Shown: positions 1 to 8,340 of the stretch, piece by piece | Layout: every line of letters starts with the position of its first letter | Numbering within the stretch: the first letter of the stretch is position 1 | Origin: an uncultured Muribaculaceae bacterium | GTDB taxonomy: Bacteria; Bacteroidota; Bacteroidia; Bacteroidales; Muribaculaceae | Direction: 5' to 3' | Length of the DNA stretch: 24,254 nucleotides | NCBI GenBank assembly: GCA_910587425.1 | Contig: CAJUKU010000022.1 | Location: forward strand, 1-24,254 | Notes under the pieces: model-generated | What the model was told of the DNA's origin: nothing | Databases searched by the model: none | The model's input: the letters and a program-made list of their open reading frames with translations, nothing else | Program-made: the position numbers and the translations under genes

Positions 1-3000
1 AGTCTATAGCCGCGCTGCCACTGATGGTCTCGCGGACGATCTCCATGGTGGCGACTGCACTCTCCATCATGTAGGGAGCGGTAGCCTTAGCCATGATCTT
101 CTTCGACTCGGTGACTTTAAAGGGAGCGTTCTTGTATTCAACCCAGTTGTTGCCGCCGTCGGTCGAGTATGAGATCACAGCACCTTCCGATGCGCATGTG
201 AGCGTAACCGTAACATCGGCGATTGTGATTGCCTTACCGTCAGCCTCGCTCTCGATGCCCTCCAGTTTGAACACCGGAGTTGCGGTGGTCTCCTTCTCGG
301 CAAAAGCCGATACCCAGAACTCGGGGCGCAGAGGCTCTGAGGCAGCACCCTGCACAGTGTTAGCTTTCTTACGTGCTTTCATCACGTAGCCGCTCACGGT
401 ATAGAGCTTGTCGGGAGTCGTTGACGCGAGGTCGGCGACAAACATGTTGTTCACCTCCACCTCATCGCCTGTCGATGTGGTCATCATGTAACCCTCAGCA
501 TTGCTGCCGGTCAGTTTCACGTCGTGCAGCTTCACATAGCGGGTGTCATGGTTGTCGAAATCGACAGTCTCAGCGACTGTTGCCTCCGGCGATGAGATCT
601 CCTGCTCAGGAGCGTCAACCACCCAGTCGGCGGGAGTGCCGATCAAAGTGTATGCAGCGTGGCTATTCGGCGCACGGCGGTCGGCACGTGTTTCAGCAGG
701 AGCCTCAGTCTCTTCCCCGGTTTCCTCCTCAGCCTCATCGGCAAGAGCATTCACGCTCTCCCGGTCGGGAGTGGTAATCGAGGCGTTAGCCCATCCTGCC
801 TGAAGCACGAAGTCTTTAAGATAAGTTCCGTCGGCGACAGTTCCATCGGCAAGTGTCCCTAAATGCGAATCAGCGACCTTGACACCGATATGTTGTCCCG
901 AACCGTCGGTGAGCATGAACATATCCTTGCCCACGTTGGTGACTTTCGCGGTTCCTCGGTAATGGATCAGCTTATTGATCACGGCATCATTGTTCATCAC
1001 CTCAAGCACACCGGTTATATCATCAACATCCTTCGCTTGCTTTACGAGTGTCTTGGTAGCGACATTGAGCGGATTGGCTCCGGGCGTACAGCTGTACAGA
1101 CGGATCCACATATCCTTATCGTAGGTGGGAGCGGTCTCCTCTGTGAGCACGAACTCCTCAGCCTCATCAAGAGCCTTATTGCGTGCGGCTTTGTATTTCG
1201 CTTGCTTTGCGTCATAGTCGTCAGTTTCATCATATTCGACCTCGACAGGTTCGGCAGCACGCATGAACACGCGGGTACCCGCAGGCACATCGGCTGTGAT
1301 ACGGACAAAGCCATAGAATTCCTCCCCATTAAGATAGCCGCCGCTGAGTCTTCCGTTGTAAAGCACGGTCAGCCCATAAACCTGCTCGAGCTTCACGATG
1401 CTTACCACATCGAGCGTCTGCTTGCCGTCGGCGGCGGTAGTGAGATAACCGCTGACATTATATGTCGAGGTTGTCACACTCTCACCGGCAGCGATGTCGG
1501 CATCTATGAGAGCCTTGTGTGCTGCCTCCTGTGCCGAGAGCAGATTCCACTGCAAAGCGACATTGTTCTGCAGCAGCACCGAGTACTCTCCGCCATCGGT
1601 GGTTATCTGAGCGCCCTTGACCATTACAAGGTTATCGTCGTTTTCAAACTTGCTGTTACCATACCACGTGTCCTGATGATCCTGATGCCCGCAGACTGAG
1701 AGCACGCGGTCATACTCGCTCTCGAGTGATACTACCTCGATCACAAGGTCGTCATTATCGCGCATCACCAGACCGGTCACATTGAATGTAGCTGTCGAAG
1801 ATGCACCCTCTATCAATGCCTTGTCCATGGCTATCTTGTCGGCATCCGAAAGATATTTCCATGCAAGCGACAGTCCGTCGGCGATAGTATAGTTGCCGTC
1901 GCGACTCACGCTCACTCCCTCCAGGCGCACCAGACGGTTGAGCTTTGCGTCGGTCACGTCGGCGATCTCAGCAGCCATAGGCTCCCAGAACGACTCCAGT
2001 TCATCCGCGAATATAGCGACATCGCCCTGCTGATGTTTTCCGGCGGCATCGAAGATATCAGCGGCATCTGTAACGTCAAGAATCCAGTTGCCGTTCTCCA
2101 TCTTCGGACTGCCGGTTATGGAACGGATTCCGTCACCTGCCTTGACATGACGATAGTAGGCTGGTATATAGTCCTGTCGGGGAGAAATAAGCACATGATA
2201 CTTGTAGTTGTATTTGGTTTGTGTTGACGATACTGCTGTAGAAGTCTGCATCCAGCCATCTGTATAGTTGGCATTCGCTATCAGATACTGCGCGTCAGTG
2301 CCGGCGGTGGCATCACGCATAAGCATGTTCTTGCCATACACACCCATAACGGCATAGCGGGGAGTATCATATTCTCCGCGGTCGAGGGTCACGTAGGTCG
2401 AAGCGGTGACATCGGCTGCCGTTTTGTCGGCATACACCTCGCTGAAATCAGATATTGAGGATGTATGCAGACCGAAAGCCACGGCATCATAGATCTCAAT
2501 AATGGTAGCCTCACCTCCGACTGCGCCAGCCTCGGTCACGGCTTCATTCACTCCGTAAACTTTCAGCCTTGCCACACCATCGGTGAACGTCGGATAAGTG
2601 CCTATGGCAGATTCAAGGGTTATGGTCTTGCCGGTTGAAAGCTGCTTGTCATCCTTTGCCGGATCCAGGGCATAATATGTCAGTCCCGTCGCCGGCTGTC
2701 CCGACTCATCAAATGTCATCTTTATCTGTCCGCTGAGCAGAGCCACATCGAAAGCGGCATCCACACCTTCCGACAGTTCAGTACGTGCCGATCCGCCAGT
2801 GATTTTCACCACAGGCTTGACAGGCTTGATCACTCTTGTGCGCAACTGCAGGATATACTTGTCCTTCTCCGGGTCATAGTCGACTATTCCGCGTACTGCA
2901 AACCGGTCGGTAGCCTTGACAGTGGTCATCGACTGTGGAGATGACCTGTGGAAGAAGCCATTTATTTGCATACCGCTTCCGGCAAACTCCACAGCTTTAC

Positions 3001-5293
3001 CTTCACCTGATTTGTCGATCATGGAGTTTGTATTGGCATCCCAGCCGGTCATGTCGCCGACTACCACAAACTGCCCCCAGTGCGCCGGAAGGATCTCTTC
3101 TGTCTCTATCGTTTTCTCAAAATCCTCCGGGTTCACTTCGAGGCTCCCGTCTGGGGCAATCTCCGTGGAGTTGAATTTCGTATAGTCAAACTGATCGTCG
3201 GCTGATACCATATCTACAAGATAGACCACCGGATGACCATCCTCCATCCTGAGCTTGCCGAGTATAGATTTGGGAGCAAGGAAACGTACGGTCTTGCCAT
3301 ACTTCACAGACCCTATGCACACCGGAAGAAGGATGTCGAAACTGCCCTTTGTCTCGCGACGTGAGACGATCTTTATAGCATTTCCCTCCTTATCGCGCAG
3401 GAAGGCGATTCCGTAGGGATTGGGCACACCGGTGCTGTACTCGCCTGCCGCTATGATGCGGGTCACGAAGTCAAGCTGAATCAGCTCACCATCATTGCCG
3501 GCAAGTTCTGCATACGATGATACCGGTTTACCGGCAACCTTGCTGAACTTCAGCACCACCGGGCAGCTAACGCTCTCATTGCCATCGGCAGTGCTCTTGG
3601 CATAGACATGCAGATAGCCCTCCTCGGCGACAGTGATATCGCCATCAGCCTTTGTAGCCGCACTCTGGTCAAACGAATCGAGAAGCTTGTCCGACAGCAC
3701 ATAGTAATACTCCGGCGAGCTGTAATTAGCATCCGTGACCGAAGGTGTCACCTTTACAGGATTGGCAAACTGATATTCCGCGCCGCTCCATACAGCCGCG
3801 TCGCTCAGCGTCAGTTTCGGCTCTGCAATCGGAGCAGGATTATCAGAGGGCACAGTCAGTGTGACGTAGTTGAAGAGCACAGCAGGAAGAGTGCCGTCAC
3901 CCACCTGAGAAGCTATGTTTGTGCTACCCGATGTCGGATTATAAGTACCAGACCTGACCGTAACCCAGGTGTTGTTCGTTCCGGCAGCACTGTTCATAAG
4001 ATTGAATACCTCCGGATCGGAAGCAGTTGCCCCCGACGTCTTGTTGATGTTACATTTCGTTCCATCTGTTATGGTTTGCGTACCGAGGTTTGAGCCTGCA
4101 AGCGTCGACCATTTATTTGAAGATGTGGATGGAAGATAGTAATGGGCTTCATATACCGGTGCCTCTGCATCCTTATAGTTCAGTGCTGCATCAGGATAGG
4201 AGCGAAACCGTACGCCGACATGCGCACCGATGCGGTTATTCGGTATATCGAGTGTGACAGTCGGTTTACCAGCTTTTGCTGTTGTCGTGCGATTAAATTC
4301 GGTGATTACGTTGCCAAGTTTAAACTTCTCCGTATCGCCCGAATATGAGCTTTGGGTCGGAACCTCCCAGCTATCGGTCTCCGGATTCCAGTGCAAAGCC
4401 GTGCGTGCCTCACCGGTTATAACGTTTGTGTATGCCGGAGGCTCGACGGTTGAGTACTCTACTTCGATCTGGGCAATCTGAAACGCGTAGGCATAAGAAG
4501 CTGTCGAGCTTTTACTCGACATCTTAAAATTATTAATATTGTTAGCCGTAATATACGTTGAATAGTATGTTGTACTACCGTTCTTAGTATCTGTTTTAAA
4601 AATCTTATTTGTAGTCAACGTATGGGTCAAAGTCTTAGGAATTGTCAACTCTACAGACCCGACCTCTCCATAAGAATTATTTGCCGTTACATCAACAATA
4701 TTACACTTTGCGGTTCCACTTTCTCCAGAATATTTATTAGTGCAAGTCATAGTAAATTTTGACGCCGTTTCCGTCCCAAGCCTAATATTTGTTGCAAACT
4801 TATTGGCAGATGAACTTGGATTTAAGTTTGCTGTATTTGTTTTGAACGACACCTTGGTTATACGTTTGCTTGCATCCTTCGGAGTTATCTTGAAGTTCAC
4901 ACCTGGGAATAATCTTAACTGACCGTATGCCGCATACACAACACAAAGGCTTGTATACTTGTAAGCATTCTCAATTATAGAGGTTCCGGCTTTTGCCATA
5001 CTGTTCGTATAATCCATCTCGAGAATAAGATCATCATTCTCGATTCTTGCAAGTCCTGTAAGATCAGTGCCCTCGTAATTTGGAGTTGCATTCTTATTAT
5101 ATAACGCAGTGGGCCATTCCGCAGTATATGCTTCATCAACAGTAAAATTTTCATCTATTTTACCTGTGATTTTCAGGGCGTTCGTACCGTCGGAATTGGG
5201 CACAAACTTCATCACCATTGTTGCCTGCGCCGCTATTTCAGGCGGGGCGGCAAACAACAGCAATGCAGCGAGCAATAGTAAAAGTTTCTTCAT
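1..5293 (-). CDS. Giant secreted multidomain protein, partial (C-terminus beyond left edge)
   Basis: I translated the minus strand from an ATG at 5293 and found one frame open to position 2, at least 1,764 codons; spot checks near 4022, 3002, 1982 and the left edge stay in the same frame without stops. Residues 1 to about 23 form a signal peptide (MKK, a Leu-rich core, then EIAAQA). The rest is mostly beta-rich modules. A chitobiase C-terminal-like module lies near residues 480-583 and another near 1678-1755 (ISYSTDGGNNWVEY). Two copies of a repeat of about 90 residues lie at roughly 1120-1199 and 1224-1312 (DGNYTIADGLSLAWKYLS versus DGGEYSVLLQNNVALQWNLLS). An OB-fold-like module lies around 1412-1498, followed by a Glu-rich linker (about 1513-1546). 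No catalytic domain is recognisable. Secretion and surface display are inferred; a type IX sorting domain could lie in the missing C-terminus. The exact function is unknown. Confidence 0.85.
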   Translation of the reverse strand, partial: MKKLLLLLAALLLFAAPPEIAAQATMVMKFVPNSDGTNALKITGKIDENFTVDEAYTAEWPTALYNKNATPNYEGTDLTGLARIENDDLILEMDYTNSMAKAGTSIIENAYKYTSLCVVYAAYGQLRLFPGVNFKITPKDASKRITKVSFKTNTANLNPSSSANKFATNIRLGTETASKFTMTCTNKYSGESGTAKCNIVDVTANNSYGEVGSVELTIPKTLTHTLTTNKIFKTDTKNGSTTYYSTYITANNINNFKMSSKSSTASYAYAFQIAQIEVEYSTVEPPAYTNVITGEARTALHWNPETDSWEVPTQSSYSGDTEKFKLGNVITEFNRTTTAKAGKPTVTLDIPNNRIGAHVGVRFRSYPDAALNYKDAEAPVYEAHYYLPSTSSNKWSTLAGSNLGTQTITDGTKCNINKTSGATASDPEVFNLMNSAAGTNNTWVTVRSGTYNPTSGSTNIASQVGDGTLPAVLFNYVTLTVPSDNPAPIAEPKLTLSDAAVWSGAEYQFANPVKVTPSVTDANYSSPEYYYVLSDKLLDSFDQSAATKADGDITVAEEGYLHVYAKSTADGNESVSCPVVLKFSKVAGKPVSSYAELAGNDGELIQLDFVTRIIAAGEYSTGVPNPYGIAFLRDKEGNAIKIVSRRETKGSFDILLPVCIGSVKYGKTVRFLAPKSILGKLRMEDGHPVVYLVDMVSADDQFDYTKFNSTEIAPDGSLEVNPEDFEKTIETEEILPAHWGQFVVVGDMTGWDANTNSMIDKSGEGKAVEFAGSGMQINGFFHRSSPQSMTTVKATDRFAVRGIVDYDPEKDKYILQLRTRVIKPVKPVVKITGGSARTELSEGVDAAFDVALLSGQIKMTFDESGQPATGLTYYALDPAKDDKQLSTGKTITLESAIGTYPTFTDGVARLKVYGVNEAVTEAGAVGGEATIIEIYDAVAFGLHTSSISDFSEVYADKTAADVTASTYVTLDRGEYDTPRYAVMGVYGKNMLMRDATAGTDAQYLIANANYTDGWMQTSTAVSSTQTKYNYKYHVLISPRQDYIPAYYRHVKAGDGIRSITGSPKMENGNWILDVTDAADIFDAAGKHQQGDVAIFADELESFWEPMAAEIADVTDAKLNRLVRLEGVSVSRDGNYTIADGLSLAWKYLSDADKIAMDKALIEGASSTATFNVTGLVMRDNDDLVIEVVSLESEYDRVLSVCGHQDHQDTWYGNSKFENDDNLVMVKGAQITTDGGEYSVLLQNNVALQWNLLSAQEAAHKALIDADIAAGESVTTSTYNVSGYLTTAADGKQTLDVVSIVKLEQVYGLTVLYNGRLSGGYLNGEEFYGFVRITADVPAGTRVFMRAAEPVEVEYDETDDYDAKQAKYKAARNKALDEAEEFVLTEETAPTYDKDMWIRLYSCTPGANPLNVATKTLVKQAKDVDDITGVLEVMNNDAVINKLIHYRGTAKVTNVGKDMFMLTDGSGQHIGVKVADSHLGTLADGTVADGTYLKDFVLQAGWANASITTPDRESVNALADEAEEETGEETEAPAETRADRRAPNSHAAYTLIGTPADWVVDAPEQEISSPEATVAETVDFDNHDTRYVKLHDVKLTGSNAEGYMMTTSTGDEVEVNNMFVADLASTTPDKLYTVSGYVMKARKKANTVQGAASEPLRPEFWVSAFAEKETTATPVFKLEGIESEADGKAITIADVTVTLTCASEGAVISYSTDGGNNWVEYKNAPFKVTESKKIMAKATAPYMMESAVATMEIVRETISGSAAID

Positions 5294-5418
5294 TCCTGTA
5301 TACTTTTCGTTAGTAGATAGTGTGATATTTGAGGGGTGAGAGGAGTAGTAGGAGGAGAGAAGACAGCAGGGGGCGCGTCGGAATGAGAGGAAACACAATG
5401 CATGTGCCGTATGGGCAC

Positions 5419-5525
5419 AAAAAAAGCCGTGCGATCGACGCGCCGTAGGGGCATAGCGTCATCTCACGGAGGCGACCCGTTCAAGTGATCCTCGGCTACG
5501 GTCGTATTCGACTGATTTACAAATC
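5419..5525 (-). ncRNA. Structured leader RNA with intrinsic terminator-like hairpin (attenuator or sRNA candidate)
   Basis: Read on the minus strand, positions 5469-5456 and 5441-5427 form a stem of about 13 bp with one mismatch and one bulge around a 14-nt loop. One base later comes a run of seven T (5425-5419), the classic form of an intrinsic terminator. CTACGG inside the loop (5448-5443) can pair with CCGTAG upstream (5501-5496), giving a pseudoknot or an alternative fold. A short helix GAGG/CCTC (5493-5490 with 5472-5469) lies between, and two small 4-bp hairpins (GTCG/CGAC, GATT/AATC) precede it. The element sits about 125 bp in front of the giant gene and downstream of a candidate promoter, so transcription attenuation or a stand-alone sRNA are both possible. 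I do not recognise a known riboswitch class. Confidence 0.55.
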
Positions 5526-5626
5526 GTTTACGGGGGGGGGTAAAAGTTAACGTCATCCTGTACACTTAAAAAATAATGTAGTCGTCTATTTTGCAGGGGG
5601 CGCGGCGGATATGTACGCGCTCAGCG

Positions 5627-5634
5627 CAAAAGTA
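5627..5634 (-). promoter_or_regulatory. Candidate -7 element for the giant secreted protein transcript
   Basis: TACTTTTG on the minus strand matches the Bacteroidetes -7 consensus TAnnTTTG. I see no clear TTTG at the expected -33 distance, so the support is partial. It would give a 5' leader of about 325 nt that includes the structured element. Confidence 0.45.
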
Positions 5635-5713
5635 GTAAAGTGTTGTGAATAAATCTGCGCCGCCACGCAAAATTTAACAGAATTGTAACATCGAGACTGT
5701 CTGTATAGATTAT

Positions 5714-5777
5714 GAGGCGGAGGTTGTAGGGGCGGAGGTATGGCGCAGCCTACCTCCGCCCCTACAACCTCCGCCTC
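5714..5777. repeat. Perfect 27-bp inverted repeat with 10-nt spacer
   Basis: The arms 5714-5740 and 5751-5777 are exact reverse complements. The spacer 5741-5750 (TGGCGCAGCC) can itself add a GGC/GCC pairing. Each arm contains two near-copies of GGCGGAGGT. No T-run follows on either strand, and it lies between two divergent promoters, so it is not a normal terminator. It may be an extragenic palindromic repeat or a cruciform. Confidence 0.9.
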
Positions 5778-5855
5778 TGCAAGCTGCCTCGCCTACCTAT
5801 GCATGTAGTATAGGGAGGCAAAATGAAACAAAAGTGGCGAGAAAGTTGTTAAAAA

Positions 5856-5887
5856 TTTGCAAAAGCAAGATGTTTGTTTTACTTTTG
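5856..5887 (+). promoter_or_regulatory. gdhA promoter (Bacteroidetes type)
   Basis: TTTG at 5856-5859 is followed after 20 nt by TACTTTTG at 5880-5887. Both elements and the spacing match the Bacteroidetes -33/-7 consensus. Transcription would start near 5894, leaving an untranslated leader of about 150 nt before gdhA. Confidence 0.75.
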
Positions 5888-6047
5888 CAAGCAGAAGGGC
5901 GGTTTTTGCGGCAATCTGCCACAATCGAGCAACCTCAGACACCCATCAGAGGAGGATATGCCAAGAGTTGATGAAGATGTGCCGGAGCCGCGCGCCAATA
6001 GAGAGCATTTACACATATACTTAACGCCAATACAATAACTGAAAAGA

Positions 6048-7385
6048 ATGAAAGCCACTGACGTGCTCGACGACCTGCGTCGCCGATTCCCGAACGAGCC
6101 TGAGTATCTGCAGGCAGTGGAAGAGGTCATCACCTCGATCGAGGAGACCTATAACGAGTATCCTGAGTTTGAACGCTACAACCTGATAGAGCGGCTGTGC
6201 ATACCGGACCGCATATACACGTTCCGCGTGTCGTGGGTCGACGATGCAGGGCGCGTGCAGAACAATATGGGCTACCGCATCCAGCATAACAATGCGATAG
6301 GTCCGTACAAGGGTGGCATACGTTTCCACTCGTCGGTGAATCTGTCGATCCTGAAGTTTCTCGCTTTCGAGCAGACTTTCAAGAACTCGCTGACGACGCT
6401 CGCCATGGGTGGCGCGAAAGGTGGCAGCGACTTCTCTCCGCGCGGCAAGAGCGACATGGAGGTAATGCGCTTCTGCCAGGCGTTCATCACGGAGCTTTGG
6501 CGCCAGATAGGTGCCGACACCGACGTGCCTGCGGGCGATATCGGCGTAGGCGGCCGTGAGGTGGGCTACATGTACGGCATGTACAAGAAGCTCGCACGCG
6601 AGAATACCGGCACTTTCACCGGCAAAGGGCGTGAGTTCGGCGGCTCGCTGATCCGACCTGAGGCTACGGGCTACGGCAACGTGTACTTCCTGCAGTCGAT
6701 GCTCGCCACCCGCGGCATAGATATCAAGGGGAAGCGCGTGGCGATCTCCGGCTCGGGCAACGTGGCGACATACACCGCCGAGAAGCTGCTGCAACTCGGC
6801 GCGAAGGTGGTGTCGATGAGCGACAGCGACGGTTCGATCGTTGTGCCCGACGGCATAACGCAGGAGCAGCTCGACTACATATTCAAGCTGAAAAACATCT
6901 ACCGCGGCAGAATCCGTGAGTTTGCCGAGGAGTACGGCTGCGAGTATTACGAGGGTGAGCGCCCGTGGCACCATGTGCAGTGCGATATCGCGATGCCGTC
7001 GGCGACACAGAATGAGATCGACGGCGACGATGCCCGCGCGCTGCTCGCGGCAGGGTGCATGGCGGTCAGCGAGGGCGCCAACATGCCCTCGACTCCGGAG
7101 GCTATCAAGGAGTTCCTTGCGGCGCGCATACTGTATGCCCCGGGCAAGGCGGCAAATGCCGGCGGTGTGTCGGTGAGCGGTCTGGAGATGGCTCAGAACT
7201 CGCAGAAGCTCTCATGGAGCGCTGCTGAGGTCGACGCGAAGCTCAAGGAGATCATGGCTGAGATACATCATCAGTGCGAGCTGTTCGGCAAGGAGCCCGA
7301 CGGATATATCAACTATGTGAAGGGCGCCAATGTGGCGGGCTTCATGAAGGTGGCACGCGCTATGATGGCGCAAGGCATACTGTAA
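6048..7385 (+). CDS. gdhA: Glutamate dehydrogenase, probably NADP-dependent
   Basis: This 445-residue protein is a full-length hexameric-type glutamate dehydrogenase, which interconverts 2-oxoglutarate plus ammonium and glutamate in the cytoplasm. The substrate-binding segment PYKGGIRFH is at about 86-94, the catalytic lysine lies in GGAKGGSDFSPRG (Lys124), and the conserved acidic motif PAGDIGVGGREVG begins at 161. The dinucleotide-binding Rossmann motif AISGSGNVATY is at about 232-242. Length and motifs resemble the 445-450-residue anabolic NADP enzymes of Bacteroides, but cofactor choice is inferred from family similarity. It has its own promoter upstream and a hairpin-rich stretch downstream, so it is probably monocistronic. 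The start is the ATG after an A-rich leader; no Shine-Dalgarno is needed in this phylum. Confidence 0.97.
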   Translation: MKATDVLDDLRRRFPNEPEYLQAVEEVITSIEETYNEYPEFERYNLIERLCIPDRIYTFRVSWVDDAGRVQNNMGYRIQHNNAIGPYKGGIRFHSSVNLSILKFLAFEQTFKNSLTTLAMGGAKGGSDFSPRGKSDMEVMRFCQAFITELWRQIGADTDVPAGDIGVGGREVGYMYGMYKKLARENTGTFTGKGREFGGSLIRPEATGYGNVYFLQSMLATRGIDIKGKRVAISGSGNVATYTAEKLLQLGAKVVSMSDSDGSIVVPDGITQEQLDYIFKLKNIYRGRIREFAEEYGCEYYEGERPWHHVQCDIAMPSATQNEIDGDDARALLAAGCMAVSEGANMPSTPEAIKEFLAARILYAPGKAANAGGVSVSGLEMAQNSQKLSWSAAEVDAKLKEIMAEIHHQCELFGKEPDGYINYVKGANVAGFMKVARAMMAQGIL

Positions 7386-7393
7386 ACCTGAGA

Positions 7394-7476
7394 GTTTGTC
7401 AGAGCCGTTCTGACAAACCCTCCCATACGGATAAATACGACGGCGGTGCACCAAACGAGTTTTGGCACACCGCCGT
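7394..7476. terminator. Tandem hairpins between convergent gdhA and yraN
   Basis: Hairpin 1 pairs 7394-7402 with 7410-7418 (GTTTGTCAG/CTGACAAAC). Hairpin 2 pairs 7440-7448 with 7468-7476 (ACGGCGGTG/CACCGCCGT) and continues through CCAAA/TTTGG around a 5-nt loop, with a 2x2 internal mismatch. The T-runs are weak, but the position between two converging genes fits a bidirectional terminator. Confidence 0.6.
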
Positions 7477-7503
7477 TGCTATTATATATGTTGCTATGAT
7501 AGA

Positions 7504-7878
7504 CTAATAATATCCGGTGAGGGGCGGGAAGAATGCGTCGGGGTAATGGTCGACATGTGCGCCGGTCTCGGGGGTGCCGGTGATGAGTATGACGTCGAAC
7601 TGCACTTCATGCGGGATGTCGTAGGCGCGGACGTAGGAGTTGGCGGCGCGGCTTAGATGCAGCATCTTTGCGCGGGTTATACCTACGGTGGGATCGAACG
7701 AATCATCACGACGGGTCTTCACCTCAACAAAGACTATGCGCCCGGCGTGCATAGCCACGATATCGAGCTCGTTGCGCCCGAAGCGTACGTTGCGGTCGAC
7801 GATTGCGTAGCCTTTACCTACGAGGTAGTCGGCGGCGACATCCTCCCCCCATGCGCCAAATTCGTTGTGGAGAGCCAT
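7504..7878 (-). CDS. YraN / UPF0102 family nuclease-like protein
   Basis: This small 124-residue protein has the UPF0102 layout: an N-terminal GxxxEDxAADYL helix, then RNVRFGRNELDIVAMHAGRIVFVEVKTR with the spaced E, D and ExK residues of an endonuclease-like (Holliday-resolvase-like) fold, and the C-terminal FDVILITG strand. The family's biological role is poorly defined; nuclease activity is inferred from the fold. It is the last gene of a minus-strand group, 15 bp after the DUF695 gene, and converges on gdhA. Confidence 0.9.
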   Translation of the reverse strand: MALHNEFGAWGEDVAADYLVGKGYAIVDRNVRFGRNELDIVAMHAGRIVFVEVKTRRDDSFDPTVGITRAKMLHLSRAANSYVRAYDIPHEVQFDVILITGTPETGAHVDHYPDAFFPPLTGYY

Positions 7879-7893
7879 ACGCAGGGGGTGGGA

Positions 7894-8340
7894 TCAGTCG
7901 AGATGGATCTCACATTCCGACATTTCGTCATACTCGCCCCACCGAGGATCGTTCTCGGCATATACGGAAATGGGGAGGAGCGGGAAGGGTGCGAGCACCT
8001 CGTTGAGCTTGCGCCCGAAAATGTGGGTGCTTGTGGTGTAGAACACCCAGTTACGCTCGCCGGCACCGGTGTAGATGCCTGTGAGTACAGCTACCGGATC
8101 GCGGTCGAACTCTGCGGCGAGTGCGTCCTGCACCTGCTCCATCAGCTCGGAGGTCGCACGGTCGGGCATTCCTTCGGCGTTACCCTCGTAGCTCCAGGTC
8201 AGCTCTATGCGTATGCTGTAGCGGGGGTTGCTGCGGAAGCGCGCCACGTCGCGGCGGCCGGTGACGAGTATTGTCCTGCCGTCGTCGGCTTCGGCGGGGG
8301 CTGTCCACCAGTCCCCTTTCAGTTCGCGCGGCTCGCTCAT
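7894..8340 (-). CDS. DUF695 domain protein
   Basis: This 148-residue, probably cytoplasmic protein has no signal peptide or membrane segment. The second half (ERNWVFYTTS, then FGRKLNEVLAPFPLLPISVYAENDPRWGEYDEM) matches the pattern of DUF695, a family of unknown function; I base this on recall of the motif, not a search. The N-terminal half carries a WW-containing segment and a stretch that could be another alpha/beta subdomain. Its ATG overlaps the ribE stop codon by four bases (ATGA, 8337-8340), implying translational coupling with riboflavin synthase. No catalytic residues can be named. Confidence 0.8.
   Translation of the reverse strand: MSEPRELKGDWWTAPAEADDGRTILVTGRRDVARFRSNPRYSIRIELTWSYEGNAEGMPDRATSELMEQVQDALAAEFDRDPVAVLTGIYTGAGERNWVFYTTSTHIFGRKLNEVLAPFPLLPISVYAENDPRWGEYDEMSECEIHLD

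Larger units (their letters stand above)
5294..6047. other. Intergenic region between two divergent genes, with several regulatory structures
   Basis: No coding sequence is supported here. From left to right it holds a purine-rich strand (5338-5380, read as a pyrimidine-rich leader on the minus strand), a structured leader with a terminator-like hairpin (5419-5525), a run of nine G (5532-5540), a minus-strand -7 element (5627-5634), a perfect 27-bp inverted repeat (5714-5777), and the plus-strand gdhA promoter (5856-5887) followed by a leader of about 150 nt. Confidence 0.8.

Noticed and set aside
863..1699. A 278-codon plus-strand ORF and its smaller neighbours within 1-5290
   Set aside because: They lie opposite the giant minus-strand gene, whose frame is uninterrupted and has domain character; the plus-strand translations look non-native (Cys- and His-rich, no motifs).
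5496..5520. GTTCAAGTG near 5479 as a tRNA T-loop
   Set aside because: No acceptor, anticodon or D arms can be drawn around it; no tRNA gene is supported anywhere in the window.
5714..5777. Intrinsic terminator at the 27-bp inverted repeat
   Set aside because: No T-run on either strand, and it lies upstream of both flanking genes rather than after them.
6021..6974. 317-codon minus-strand ORF opposite gdhA
   Set aside because: It is antisense to the well-supported gdhA; the His/Arg/Val-rich translation has no family motif.
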